The notes under the pieces are model-generated. The model was not told the origin of the DNA. It saw only the letters and a program-made list of their open reading frames with translations, and did not search any database. Position numbers and translations under genes: made by a program. A stretch of 24,452 bases of DNA, from positions 1 to 24,452 of the IMG/VR virus record IMGVR_UViG_3300025310_000023; one strand, written 5' to 3'. Shown piece after piece: positions 7,381-15,782 of the stretch; positions within the stretch are counted from its first letter, which is position 1; each line of letters begins with the position of its first letter. This DNA comes from a virus.

Positions 7381-9351
7381 ATGACCGCGGCCGATATCGC
7401 TATCCGCATCACCGCCAAGGATGAAGCAAAGGCCGTCCTCCAGGAGGTGAAGGCCGCCGCGGTCGGCGTTGGCAAAGCCCTTGGCGATGTGTCGAAGATC
7501 GCTAGTGGTTTCGTGCTCGGGCAGGGGCTAATTGCCGCGCCTAACATCGTCAGCGATCTCCGCAACACGGCTCAACAGCTCGAGTTGCAAATGCAAAAGG
7601 CGAACGTCGTCTTCGGCGACCAGATCGGTGTCGTCAAAGAGTGGGCCGCCGAAAACGCTCACGCGATGGGAATGACAAAGCGTGAGGCGACGAACGCGGC
7701 GGCGAGCTTCGCCGACTTGTTGATCCCGATGGGTTTTACGCGCGAGGCTGCCGCGAAGATGAGCACCGACGTCGTGGGTTTGTCCGGCGCTCTCTCCGAG
7801 TGGTCGGGGGGAACGCGCAGTGCAGCCGAAGTGTCGAGAATTCTCGCCAAGGCGATGCTCGGCGAGCGTGAAAGCCTGAAGGAACTGGGCATCAGCATCA
7901 CCGAGGCTGATGTGCAAGCGCGCCTCCTGCAGAAGGGTCAGGCCGAGCTGACAGGGGAGATGCTCGCGCAAGCGAAGGCGGTAGCTACGCAGGAGCTGAT
8001 TTTTGAAAAATCGAAGGACGCACAGACCGCGTTCGCTCAGGGTGCTGGCACCGCCGCTCGTCGCCAGGCGGAGTTCAGCGCTGCGATCAAGGAATGGAAA
8101 GAAACGGCGGCGCTGGCTTTGGCGGAGGGTTTCTTGATGATGCAGGGCGCGGCCGCGCGTGCGCTCCCGGCGATCGAGGCCACCGTGAAATTTCTGGCCG
8201 ATCACAAAGAAATCCTCGCGGGTGTTGCGGCCACGATCCTCGCCGCCATGGTCCCTGCGATCGTCGCTTGGACTGCGGCGACGTGGGCGCACGTCGTTGC
8301 GCTCACCGCTCAAGCGGTAGCGTTCGCCGCTGCCAACGCCCCGCTGATCGCTCTTGCCGCTGCCATCGGTCTCGTCGCCGCCGGCGTCGTCCTCGCGATC
8401 AAACACTGGGACGAGATCAAACCCGTGATGATCGAGGTTGCGGAGGTCGTGCGTGGCAATGTGCTGAAGGCGTGGCGCGAGCTGGTGGATTTCGTCGACG
8501 AGCATCTGCATTTCCTTTTGACGATCGTAAAGGCAGTGTTCGAGGACATCCGCCTCCAAGTGCAATTAGCCATGAATGTTGTGATGGGGATCGTCAGGAT
8601 CGTCATGGCGCTTGTGCGCGGTGACTGGGAGGCCGCGTGGCACGCGCTGAAGCAACTCGCGACCGATGTGCTGGACGGCGTGCGCGCCATCGTCGCTCAT
8701 CGCTTGCAGGCCGTAAGGGATATCTTCATCGCAGCAATGGGTGGGGTACTGGATGTGGTGCGTTTTATCGGGGCCGCCATCATCAACTGGTTTCAGGCTT
8801 TTCCGGGCATGATCTTGGGCGCACTTGGCAATCTCTCACATCTCTTGTTCGGTGTCGGCAGGGACATCCTGGCGGGGCTCTGGAACGGAATGAAGGAGAA
8901 GTGGGAGGACGTGCGGGACTGGCTTGGCGGGATCGGCGGGAAGATAAAGGACGCGATTGGTGGGGCGCTCGGTGTGTTTTCGCCGTCGCGCGTGATGATG
9001 GTCCTCGGTAAAGACATCACGGCCGGCCTCCAAATCGGCATGCAGCAGGGCGCTCAGGGCCTTCTGACATCGCTGGGCAACACCGTCGCGCAAATCCGGA
9101 CGAAGATCGCCGAGGCGCAGGCTCCGGCGTCCGTCTCGGTCAACTTCCAGCGCGAGGTGACGAACGGTCAGCGCAACAACCACATCATCGGGCCCTTGCG
9201 TATCCGTGACGCCGACGAAATGCGAACGCGTGGCGACCAGCAGCGGGATAGCGGGCGCACCGAGCGGGCGATCACGCAGGTATTTCATATCGATACGGTC
9301 GTCTTAACTGGCGATCCGCAGGCTGCGCTCGCGAGCATGGGGATCGTGTAG
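7381..9351 (+). CDS. Tail tape measure protein
   Basis: The 656-residue protein sets tail length and is ejected ahead of DNA. It is helical. Residues 1-230 carry the TP901-like core (KANVVFGD, AMGMTKREATNAAASFADLL, LGISITEADVQARLL). About residues 275-340 form long hydrophobic segments that could insert in the host membrane. The C-terminus has GVFSPSRVMMVLGKDITAGL, a very common tape-measure ending. The length predicts a tail near 100 nm under the usual rule of about 0.15 nm per residue. No peptidase or lysozyme domain is seen. It lies directly after the frameshifted chaperone, confirming the assignment. Confidence 0.9.
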   Translation: MTAADIAIRITAKDEAKAVLQEVKAAAVGVGKALGDVSKIASGFVLGQGLIAAPNIVSDLRNTAQQLELQMQKANVVFGDQIGVVKEWAAENAHAMGMTKREATNAAASFADLLIPMGFTREAAAKMSTDVVGLSGALSEWSGGTRSAAEVSRILAKAMLGERESLKELGISITEADVQARLLQKGQAELTGEMLAQAKAVATQELIFEKSKDAQTAFAQGAGTAARRQAEFSAAIKEWKETAALALAEGFLMMQGAAARALPAIEATVKFLADHKEILAGVAATILAAMVPAIVAWTAATWAHVVALTAQAVAFAAANAPLIALAAAIGLVAAGVVLAIKHWDEIKPVMIEVAEVVRGNVLKAWRELVDFVDEHLHFLLTIVKAVFEDIRLQVQLAMNVVMGIVRIVMALVRGDWEAAWHALKQLATDVLDGVRAIVAHRLQAVRDIFIAAMGGVLDVVRFIGAAIINWFQAFPGMILGALGNLSHLLFGVGRDILAGLWNGMKEKWEDVRDWLGGIGGKIKDAIGGALGVFSPSRVMMVLGKDITAGLQIGMQQGAQGLLTSLGNTVAQIRTKIAEAQAPASVSVNFQREVTNGQRNNHIIGPLRIRDADEMRTRGDQQRDSGRTERAITQVFHIDTVVLTGDPQAALASMGIV

Positions 9352-12129
9352 ATGGCTGCGTACCAGTGGACGGTCATCAGCTTCGACGGCGTGGCAACGA
9401 CGGGATCGCCGTATGCCTCAGTGCATTTTTTGGTCGACGACGGCCCGCTGTCGATGATGAGCATGGACCCGGTGGAGGCGACGATCGCCGGCGCGGGTAC
9501 GCGCGACGTGCGAGCAGACCGCCGGCCTACGACGGCACGGATCAGGGTGCATCTGAGTAGTCTGGAGCTGGCGGACCTCCAGAATTTCTATTCGACGTTC
9601 AGCGAGGAGCGGGGGCTTGTTTACCTGCGATGCTCGGACGGGGCGACGACGTGGCGCATCCCCGTTCGCGTGGTGTCGATCGATGCCGAGTCCACTAATA
9701 TTTTTAATGTCGTGGTTCGAGTGCCGTACCCGGTGTGGGAGACGGACGTCGAGACGACGGTCACTGACCTCAACGTCACGGATGCGACGACGCCGCGCGT
9801 GCTGGTGTGCACAAATACAGGGTCGCGGAAAACGTACCCGAAAATAACGTTCACCGCGGATGCCGCGAAGTCTCAGAGCGCCGCGTACAACGACTGGCCG
9901 TGGGCGCTGCGGACGTTCGCCGTGTCGCGGATGCCGTTCGCCGGCCGCGTGCCGGTGTACCTGTTTGACCAGGCGGGAGCGGCGGCGCGACTGGCGACGG
10001 ACACGAGTGTTGCTGGCCACACGGTGCGACAGACGACGGGGGCGACGACGACGACGGAGGCGCTGGACGCGACGGAGACGGAGATCGACGTGACGAGCGC
10101 GGCGGCGTTCTCAGTCTCGGGGGGGATCGCCGTGATCGAGTATGCGAGCGGCGGTGGCGGCACCGAAGAGCAGATCATCTACAGCGGTCGGTCGGGCAAC
10201 ACGCTGACGGGGTGTGTGCGCGGGGCGGGCGGGACAACGGCGCAGTCCCACGCTTCGGGCGTGGAGATCGCGCCCTCAGCGACGTTCCGCGACGGGCGAG
10301 ATGTAGCCGTGTGGGTCAACGATGTGAGGCTCCCGGACGATCAGGTGTGGCCGGTGTCGTGGGGGTCGGCGGCGAGCGATGTGTGTATCAACCTCGATCT
10401 CCCCGCTGCAAGGTGGGTCAGTCTGGCGGCGACACTGGGGGCGACGACGACGGGCGTGGTGCGCGTCAACGAGAGCACGGCGCACATGCCTGACTCTGGA
10501 TTTTTGGCGCTCGAGAACGAGATCGTCCACTACGAGGGGAAGGTGGGACAGCACGGGCTGGCGATCGATGTGCGGGGGTGCTGGGGGACGACGGCGACGA
10601 GTCATGCGGCGGCGGTGAAAGCGTACGCGAACCCGGTGCGGATCGTCGTGGCGCTCGGATACGCGCAGGCGGGGCCGCGGCCGACGAGCACGCAATATCG
10701 ACCAGCGATTCAGCTGCCCGGGTCGAGTAACCAGACATACAAATGGGGTGACGAGTCGAACGATCCTAACACCATTTTCTTCGATCTCTCCGCGCCAGAT
10801 CGATCGATGCAGTGGCTGCCGGGATTCGACTTGGACGGCAACAAAGCGCCGCCGCCGATGTCGATCTCCGCGTCGAAGACGGTGCTGACTTTCAAGGACG
10901 ATGTACCGGGTGATGGGAACCCGGCATTTAATTTCGCTGAAATCAGCCTCCCGCAAGGGATCGACGCGGGGAATGCGACGGCGGTGATCGCGGACTGGAC
11001 GCCGTCGGCGGAAATCCTCAATTTGGAAATGTTTGCGCGCGATGCGGCCGGGGTCCTGAAACTCATCGACCAGCTGCAACAAGCAACGCCGGTGACAAAC
11101 CGATCGCCAGCGGCGTTCGCCAACAACATGTACGGCCTCAAGCTGAAGGGCCGCTACAACATCGTCACGGGCGTCCGCGGAAGCGACAGCGCCTTCGTGG
11201 GTCTCAACAGTTCTTCGGATAATGAGCACGCCGTCGGCAATCTCGGTCTCTCGTTCACGCTTGAGCAGCCCACCCTTGTCAACGCGATCTGGATTCGCAT
11301 GGCAAAGCAGACAGCGGGATCGCAGGATGTGCGATTCAAAGTCTGGGAGGACAGTAGCAATGCACCCAGCACGACGACGAAGGTGTGGCAGTACGGAGAG
11401 TACGGAGGCGTGATTCCCGTCTCTGGCACGACGCCTACCTTCTACAAGATTCCGATCACTCCACGGGGAGCGGTGTTCAAACCGGGGCGATATTGGGTGG
11501 TGCTGAACACCACGGCTGCCGTCCAAGTGAATGTGTACAAAACCGCTTCGGCGCATCAGGCATCGGCCCTGCTCGTCTACACCGACACCGCCAACGGTTA
11601 CATCGGCTACGGTGACGACTCGCCTTGGATGTACGTGGTGAGCGACTACAGCCGCGACTACACCGCACCGATCAACAGCGACCAGCCTGTGGTCGTGGAA
11701 AATACGGGTACCCGCAGTGGTGTGACCGCGTCGTTCGATGGCGTGGAGATTGTGCTGGAGCCGTCGCAGACTGTGTACGTGCACCGCAATACCGCCTTCG
11801 TGACGGGGACGACGACGGGTGCGATATACCACCTGCATGGGACGATCGCTAACACGACGACGGGCGACATCGCCACGCCGGACGTGTGGTTAAAGCTCAG
11901 CTCGACAGTGGAGATCGACTGTGGCTCCGATCTCGTCACCGGCACGCGGAAGGTAACGAAGATCGAGGACGGGATCGCCTACCCGCTTGCTGGGTGCGTG
12001 GATTTTAGCAACGCCGCAGAGTGGCTACCGATGCCGCCGGGCACGAACAATATTGCATATGAGGATGATGGGCTTGTTGGTGGCGGTCAGATTGACTGGT
12101 CTGTGTCGTACCGACCGAGGAAAATTTAG
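9352..12129 (+). CDS. Distal tail / adhesin fusion protein with repeated beta domains
   Basis: This 925-residue protein is probably a distal-tail (Dit-like) protein with long surface extensions. Residues 1-210 form a beta-rich N-terminal domain expected to bind the tube end. Two copies of a small domain follow, about residues 235-308 and 355-424, each with an E-x-I-x-Y element, then RG...GTT, then SHA; this module recurs in phage tail proteins. From about residue 620 a further beta-sandwich-like region (LGLSFTLEQPTLVNAIWIR, later FKPGRYWVVLNTTAAVQV) resembles carbohydrate-binding modules. The rest is Thr/Gly-rich. It starts directly at the tape-measure stop. The likely role is a baseplate ring plus host-surface binding. 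No enzymatic motif is seen. Confidence 0.65.
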   Translation: MAAYQWTVISFDGVATTGSPYASVHFLVDDGPLSMMSMDPVEATIAGAGTRDVRADRRPTTARIRVHLSSLELADLQNFYSTFSEERGLVYLRCSDGATTWRIPVRVVSIDAESTNIFNVVVRVPYPVWETDVETTVTDLNVTDATTPRVLVCTNTGSRKTYPKITFTADAAKSQSAAYNDWPWALRTFAVSRMPFAGRVPVYLFDQAGAAARLATDTSVAGHTVRQTTGATTTTEALDATETEIDVTSAAAFSVSGGIAVIEYASGGGGTEEQIIYSGRSGNTLTGCVRGAGGTTAQSHASGVEIAPSATFRDGRDVAVWVNDVRLPDDQVWPVSWGSAASDVCINLDLPAARWVSLAATLGATTTGVVRVNESTAHMPDSGFLALENEIVHYEGKVGQHGLAIDVRGCWGTTATSHAAAVKAYANPVRIVVALGYAQAGPRPTSTQYRPAIQLPGSSNQTYKWGDESNDPNTIFFDLSAPDRSMQWLPGFDLDGNKAPPPMSISASKTVLTFKDDVPGDGNPAFNFAEISLPQGIDAGNATAVIADWTPSAEILNLEMFARDAAGVLKLIDQLQQATPVTNRSPAAFANNMYGLKLKGRYNIVTGVRGSDSAFVGLNSSSDNEHAVGNLGLSFTLEQPTLVNAIWIRMAKQTAGSQDVRFKVWEDSSNAPSTTTKVWQYGEYGGVIPVSGTTPTFYKIPITPRGAVFKPGRYWVVLNTTAAVQVNVYKTASAHQASALLVYTDTANGYIGYGDDSPWMYVVSDYSRDYTAPINSDQPVVVENTGTRSGVTASFDGVEIVLEPSQTVYVHRNTAFVTGTTTGAIYHLHGTIANTTTGDIATPDVWLKLSSTVEIDCGSDLVTGTRKVTKIEDGIAYPLAGCVDFSNAAEWLPMPPGTNNIAYEDDGLVGGGQIDWSVSYRPRKI

Positions 12130-12158
12130 TGAACGTCGTCAAGGGATATGACGTATGA
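12129..12158 (+). other. 9-codon linker mini-ORF between two tail genes
   Basis: A GTG at 12129 shares its first base with the TAG of the 925-aa gene, and the mini-ORF ends in TGA at 12156-12158, overlapping the next ATG (12155). It encodes MNVVKGYDV. Only a weak AAGGGA element lies before the next start, so coupling through this linker is possible. The layout is the same as at 1283-1321. Confidence 0.3.
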
Positions 12159-13744
12159 CCGCCACCCTGCGGACGCTTCCGGGTAGCGCCGCAAACAATA
12201 CGGCTACTGGAACAGTCGCGTGGACCAACCCGACGAACGCCCTCAGCTCCGACGACAGCCGCGCGCAGGCGATCTTCGCTACTGCCGGATTTTCGAATTT
12301 CCTGGTGCTCACGAATTTCGGCTTTTCCATCCCCGTGGACGCCCGCGTGGACGGGATCAAGTGCGAGGTGGAGCGCCGCCGAACCGCGGGGACGATCACA
12401 GACGTCGCGGTACACCCGGTCAAGGCGGGCGTCATCCAGACGGCGCTGGGCAAGACGCGAGTGGAGGTGTGGGACACCACTGACGAAGTAGTGAGCTACG
12501 GCGGGCCGAACGACCTGTGGGGCACGACATGGACGCCCGCCGACATCAACAGCTCGGGCTTCGGGGTCGCGATCGTCGTCCGCAAGACGGACGCCGGCGC
12601 CGGCAACGCCGAGATCGACGCTGTCTGGGTGACGGTCTACTACACGCGACGCAGCGATGCGCAGCAGACCATCGTGCGCCTCCGCTCGGGGCGGCCACCG
12701 CACAGTGCACTGATCGACATCCCGGCCTCCGCCATCCGCTACGGGCAGCGGCTGAGGGGTGCGAACACGGCGTCGTTTTTGCTCCCAAAGTCGCACGCGC
12801 AGATCGGCGACATTTTCGACATCCTGTTCAGCGACCCGGACAATCCGCCGATGGTGACAGTGGAGCCGCCGGACGGCTACTTGCCCTACGTGGGATTCGT
12901 AACGGACCTCGATGACGACTACGGCGACGGGTACATCGATATGCGGGCGATGGATCACACGGTGCGGATCGCGGCCGGGCTCTGTCCGCAGTCCGGTGGC
13001 GGCGACATGGCGTCGGGTGATCTCCTGCGGACCGCCTTCGCGCATATCGAGACGCACTACCTCCCGCTGTACTTTGATTTCAGGGATATCAGGGGCGGAC
13101 CGGCGGCGTCGTATCAGTTCAAACTCGACCAGGGCGATCGACTTGTTCGCGAGATGGAAAATCAGACGGGCTACGACTTCGTGTTCGCCTACTTTATCGA
13201 CGGCGGGCGCGACGTGCTGACGGTGCCGCAGTGGAACGGCGCGGCAGGTACAGACAGACGCGATGAAGAAGTCTGGCAGGACGGCGTGCACTTCATAAAC
13301 CGGAGCTACGCGCTGCGCTTTCGGCAGGCGCGGTCGGGAGTGCTGGCTTTGGGCGGTGCGGGGGCCTTCGCCGATCGCGTTGGGCGCTTTGTCTCGACCG
13401 GCGGGCGCAGCCTCAGCTCGACGGTGACCGGCCAGCGGCGCGAGGGACAGCAGCGCGTAGGCTTTGGCGGCGCGACGGCATTGATTATGCCGCAGACGAC
13501 GAACGCGACGGTGCTGGCGCAGGCCGCACAGCAGAGGTTGCGTGCGCCAGAAAACGCGAGCGAGACGATCAAGATCACGCTGTTCGAGCAGGCCGTCGAT
13601 CGCTCGCGATTGGGGGTGGGCGACCGTCGGCGCGTGCGATTCTCATCGATGGGAAAGGACCTGGAGCGCGATATCCGCGTCATCGGCTATGACCTCATCC
13701 CCGGCGACGGCGTGATCGGTGTCGAGTGCGAGGTGATCGGATGA
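12155..13744 (+). CDS. Tail hub / tip protein with N-terminal carbohydrate-binding-like domain
   Basis: The 529-residue protein has two parts. Residues 1-165 form a beta-sandwich-like domain (ALSSDDSRAQAIF, then FSIPVDARVDGIKCEVERR, then AEIDAVWVTVYYT), a module found on phage fibres and tip proteins and likely to bind sugars. From about residue 169 the protein resembles gp27-like/Tal hub proteins: YGQRLRGANTASFLLPK, GYLPYVGFVTDLDDDYGDGY, a long middle, and a C-terminal region with LGVGDRRRVRFSS that suits the second barrel. A hub closes the tail tip and contacts the Dit ring upstream. No peptidase motif is visible. The stop overlaps the following start by ATGA. Confidence 0.65.
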   Translation: MTATLRTLPGSAANNTATGTVAWTNPTNALSSDDSRAQAIFATAGFSNFLVLTNFGFSIPVDARVDGIKCEVERRRTAGTITDVAVHPVKAGVIQTALGKTRVEVWDTTDEVVSYGGPNDLWGTTWTPADINSSGFGVAIVVRKTDAGAGNAEIDAVWVTVYYTRRSDAQQTIVRLRSGRPPHSALIDIPASAIRYGQRLRGANTASFLLPKSHAQIGDIFDILFSDPDNPPMVTVEPPDGYLPYVGFVTDLDDDYGDGYIDMRAMDHTVRIAAGLCPQSGGGDMASGDLLRTAFAHIETHYLPLYFDFRDIRGGPAASYQFKLDQGDRLVREMENQTGYDFVFAYFIDGGRDVLTVPQWNGAAGTDRRDEEVWQDGVHFINRSYALRFRQARSGVLALGGAGAFADRVGRFVSTGGRSLSSTVTGQRREGQQRVGFGGATALIMPQTTNATVLAQAAQQRLRAPENASETIKITLFEQAVDRSRLGVGDRRRVRFSSMGKDLERDIRVIGYDLIPGDGVIGVECEVIG

Positions 13745-13914
13745 GCGACGAGCGCGTCTACAGAGCAGAGGCGCGGGCGAGGATCAAGCAGCAGCAATAC
13801 GACCCGCTGATTGATCTGCGGCCGCGTAATGCTTTCGCACGCCGGCTGCGCGAGATGCTGGATCAAAGCGAGACGGCGATACGCAACGCTGAGGAGACCG
13901 CCGATGTGGGTTGA
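13741..13914 (+). CDS. Small basic helical protein in tail operon, unknown
   Basis: The 57-residue protein starts at ATG 13741 (overlapping the previous stop); an upstream in-frame ATG at 13726 would overlap the hub gene more deeply. It is highly charged with RARIKQQQYDPLIDLRPRNAFARRL, then a helix with MLDQSETAIRNAEETA. No family is recognised. Coupled overlaps on both sides make it part of the tail operon; a minor tail-tip or assembly factor is a guess. Confidence 0.55.
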   Translation: MSDERVYRAEARARIKQQQYDPLIDLRPRNAFARRLREMLDQSETAIRNAEETADVG

Positions 13915-14374
13915 GCCGCTGAGGGCCAGATCGTTCGATGTCGCCGAGCGTCTCCGCCAGGTGGAGGTGCGCGACGGCGCCGGCGAGCTCGTGCTCAGCG
14001 TCCGCATCAAATACTACGTCGAGCACTCGACTGCCGGCATGGGAGACATGATCCAGCATCGGACGGACGGCAGCGCGCGGCAACGCGTGCGCGCGTTTGC
14101 CCTCATTCTGCGCGAAAGCATCGAATCAATGCTGGCGCTTGGCATCACACACGGATTTGCGGAGGCACCGTGGGAGATGCATCCGCTGGTGGAGGTGCTG
14201 GTCGACAGGATGACGGACGTCGGGGGTCGCGCGCAGTGGGTGGGCAGACTCGACGACGTTCACGCCAAAATAATGGCCAAAACAGCGCCCGATGGCAGTC
14301 CGCGGAACATTACCCCGAGGAGGATAGCGGAGCTCATCGACCGACTTGATGGGGGCGTCCTTGGCCGTCAGTAA
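13904..14374 (+). CDS. Unknown protein of tail operon
   Basis: The 156-residue protein overlaps the preceding gene by 11 bases. The first half looks beta-rich (VEVRDGAGELVLSVRIKYYV), the second helical (RVRAFALILRESIESMLAL, later MHPLVEVLVDRMTDVGGR). No conserved domain is recognised. Position after the hub and before a surface-binding-like protein suggests a tail-tip accessory or chaperone, but the sequence alone does not show this. Codon use matches the neighbours. Confidence 0.6.
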   Translation: MWVEPLRARSFDVAERLRQVEVRDGAGELVLSVRIKYYVEHSTAGMGDMIQHRTDGSARQRVRAFALILRESIESMLALGITHGFAEAPWEMHPLVEVLVDRMTDVGGRAQWVGRLDDVHAKIMAKTAPDGSPRNITPRRIAELIDRLDGGVLGRQ

Positions 14375-14384
14375 GTGGGAGCTG

Positions 14385-15128
14385 ATGTCCGGAGGCCAGC
14401 GCGCGTATTCACCAAGTAGCCACGCGCCAGACACAAACCTTCATACGTGGAGCTGCGGGATTTTTCATTTTGGGGCTAAGGGCGACCTGCGCCGTGCGAT
14501 CATGGCCTTTGATCTTGCGTCCGCGCCCGTGGTTGGCTCACCGCTCGTCGGCGGCGAAATCATCACCGATGCGTATCTCGAGGGGGAGTGCACCTCCATC
14601 TTCGGCGCCGGCGGCCATTCGGCCTTCGTCGCGCGCATCACGCGCGACGACTGGGTCGAGACGGAGGGGACCTGGAACGTCTACAAAACAGGAAGTAACT
14701 GGACGACCCCGGGCGGCGATTACGACACGGTGACGCCGCCGTCCGTCTCATTCACGACTCCGACAGCGTTGGGGGCCTACAGCATCCCCGGACTGCTGGG
14801 GTTTGTGACAGACGCGATCGCGGCGCGATCGTCGCGCGTGCACCTGATCGCCCGTCTGACGAGTGAGGTCGATGACGGGCTCGACCGTTTATTTGCGATG
14901 CGGATCGGGCCGTACTCTGCTAATCCGACGACGCTATTGCTCTGCCTGCAGTACACGCCGGTAACGGTGGAGACTCCACGGCCGCGGCAGGGCATTCAAG
15001 TAGGACGGGCACCTGTGCTGCGGCCGGCGTACGATCATCTGGCGGACCTGCGGCAGTCGGAGGTGGGCCGGACGCTGCGGACGCTCGAGGAGGCTGAGCG
15101 GATGGCGGAGCGAGCGGTGCGCACGTGA
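14385..15128 (+). CDS. DNRLRE-like surface / fibre protein
   Basis: The protein is 247 residues from ATG 14385, which follows GGGAG and lies 10 bases after the previous stop; ATG 14349 or TTG 14346 would add 12-13 residues and overlap the upstream gene. The first ~170 residues follow the DNRLRE pattern: an N-terminal DTNLHTW segment, RRAIMAFDLASAP, then ITDAYLEGE, and the diagnostic RDDWVETEGTWNVY followed by WTTPGGDYD. DNRLRE domains are beta sandwiches common in secreted and cell-surface proteins. The last ~50 residues form a charged helix (SEVGRTLRTLEEAERMAERA), which may trimerise or attach it. It closes the tail operon, so a receptor-binding or decorative tail fibre is likely. Confidence 0.65.
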   Translation: MSGGQRAYSPSSHAPDTNLHTWSCGIFHFGAKGDLRRAIMAFDLASAPVVGSPLVGGEIITDAYLEGECTSIFGAGGHSAFVARITRDDWVETEGTWNVYKTGSNWTTPGGDYDTVTPPSVSFTTPTALGAYSIPGLLGFVTDAIAARSSRVHLIARLTSEVDDGLDRLFAMRIGPYSANPTTLLLCLQYTPVTVETPRPRQGIQVGRAPVLRPAYDHLADLRQSEVGRTLRTLEEAERMAERAVRT

Positions 15129-15153
15129 TACTGTCGTACACGAGGGAGGCGGT

Positions 15154-15495
15154 ATGGAGATCGGAGCTGCAACGGCGGCGGCAATGGTCACCGGGACGGG
15201 CGCCGTGATGGCCGCAGTGGGTGCCTATCTGGCGGATCGCCGCGCGCGCTCAGGACACATAGAGTCCAGCGAGGCAAAGGACCTCTGGGCGGAGTCAGCG
15301 CACCTGCGCCAGGAGCTGCGCGCCGAGATCGACAAGCTGCGCGCCGAGCTCGGTGACGTGCGTGTCGAAAACACCAAACTGCGTGCGGAGGTGGCGGCAC
15401 TCAAAGTTGAAAATTCGCAATTGCGCCGTGACAACGAAAAACTTACGGCGCAAATCGCGGAGCTGACGGCGCAAATGCGTGAAGGGAGGGCGTGA
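15154..15495 (+). CDS. Membrane-anchored coiled-coil protein of the lysis cassette
   Basis: The 113-residue protein has an N-terminal hydrophobic segment (about residues 3-27, Ala/Gly/Val-rich), a short basic linker (DRRARSG), and a long heptad coiled coil from about residue 40 to the end with repeated LRAE/LRRE units. A TM-plus-coiled-coil plan fits an inner-membrane spanin-like protein or a lysis regulator, but gene order (before holin and endolysin) differs from lambda Rz and no partner lipoprotein is seen. A strong ribosome site GAGGGAGG precedes ATG 15154. The stop shares a base with the holin start. Confidence 0.6.
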   Translation: MEIGAATAAAMVTGTGAVMAAVGAYLADRRARSGHIESSEAKDLWAESAHLRQELRAEIDKLRAELGDVRVENTKLRAEVAALKVENSQLRRDNEKLTAQIAELTAQMREGRA

Positions 15496-15782
15496 TGCTG
15501 GATATCCTGAAGGGGATCGACGTGCCGCCGCGGCTGGTCGGCATCGCGCGCGGCGCGGTCGAGGCGGCCGTGCTGGCGGCGCTTGCCGTCATCGGCGCGA
15601 ACGTCGACGAGATCGCGTCGTGGCTGCCGGCGCTGCCGCATCTCGACGGCGTGGACATCGCTACGGCGTCGCTGCTGTGGTTCGTTGTGCGGTGGCTCGA
15701 GTCGGAGGCCGATCAGCGCATCGATCCCGATCAAAACCGCCGCACCAATACCGGACAGCCGCCGCGACTGCTCGGGCTGTAA
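15495..15782 (+). CDS. Putative holin
   Basis: The 95-residue protein has two hydrophobic stretches, about residues 18-38 (IARGAVEAAVLAALAVIGA) and 53-68 (VDIATASLLWFVVRW), joined by an acidic loop and ending in a charged tail (DQRIDPDQNRR). Size, topology and its place directly before the amidase fit a class II-like holin that releases endolysin. The start ATG 15495 overlaps the preceding TGA; GTG 15492 would add one Met. A strong ribosome site GGGAGGG sits upstream. No sequence family is firmly recognised. Confidence 0.7.
   Translation: MLDILKGIDVPPRLVGIARGAVEAAVLAALAVIGANVDEIASWLPALPHLDGVDIATASLLWFVVRWLESEADQRIDPDQNRRTNTGQPPRLLGL

Noticed and set aside
7528-8565. 345-aa reverse-strand open frame
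   Set aside because: It is antisense to the tape measure gene and has no recognisable motif.
10276-11838. 520-aa reverse-strand open frame under the distal-tail gene
   Set aside because: It is Arg/His-rich with no domain pattern, entirely opposite a well-supported gene; high-GC codon bias creates such antisense frames.
12005-13291. 428-aa reverse-strand open frame
   Set aside because: It is antisense to the hub gene, with low-complexity basic composition and no ribosome site or family.
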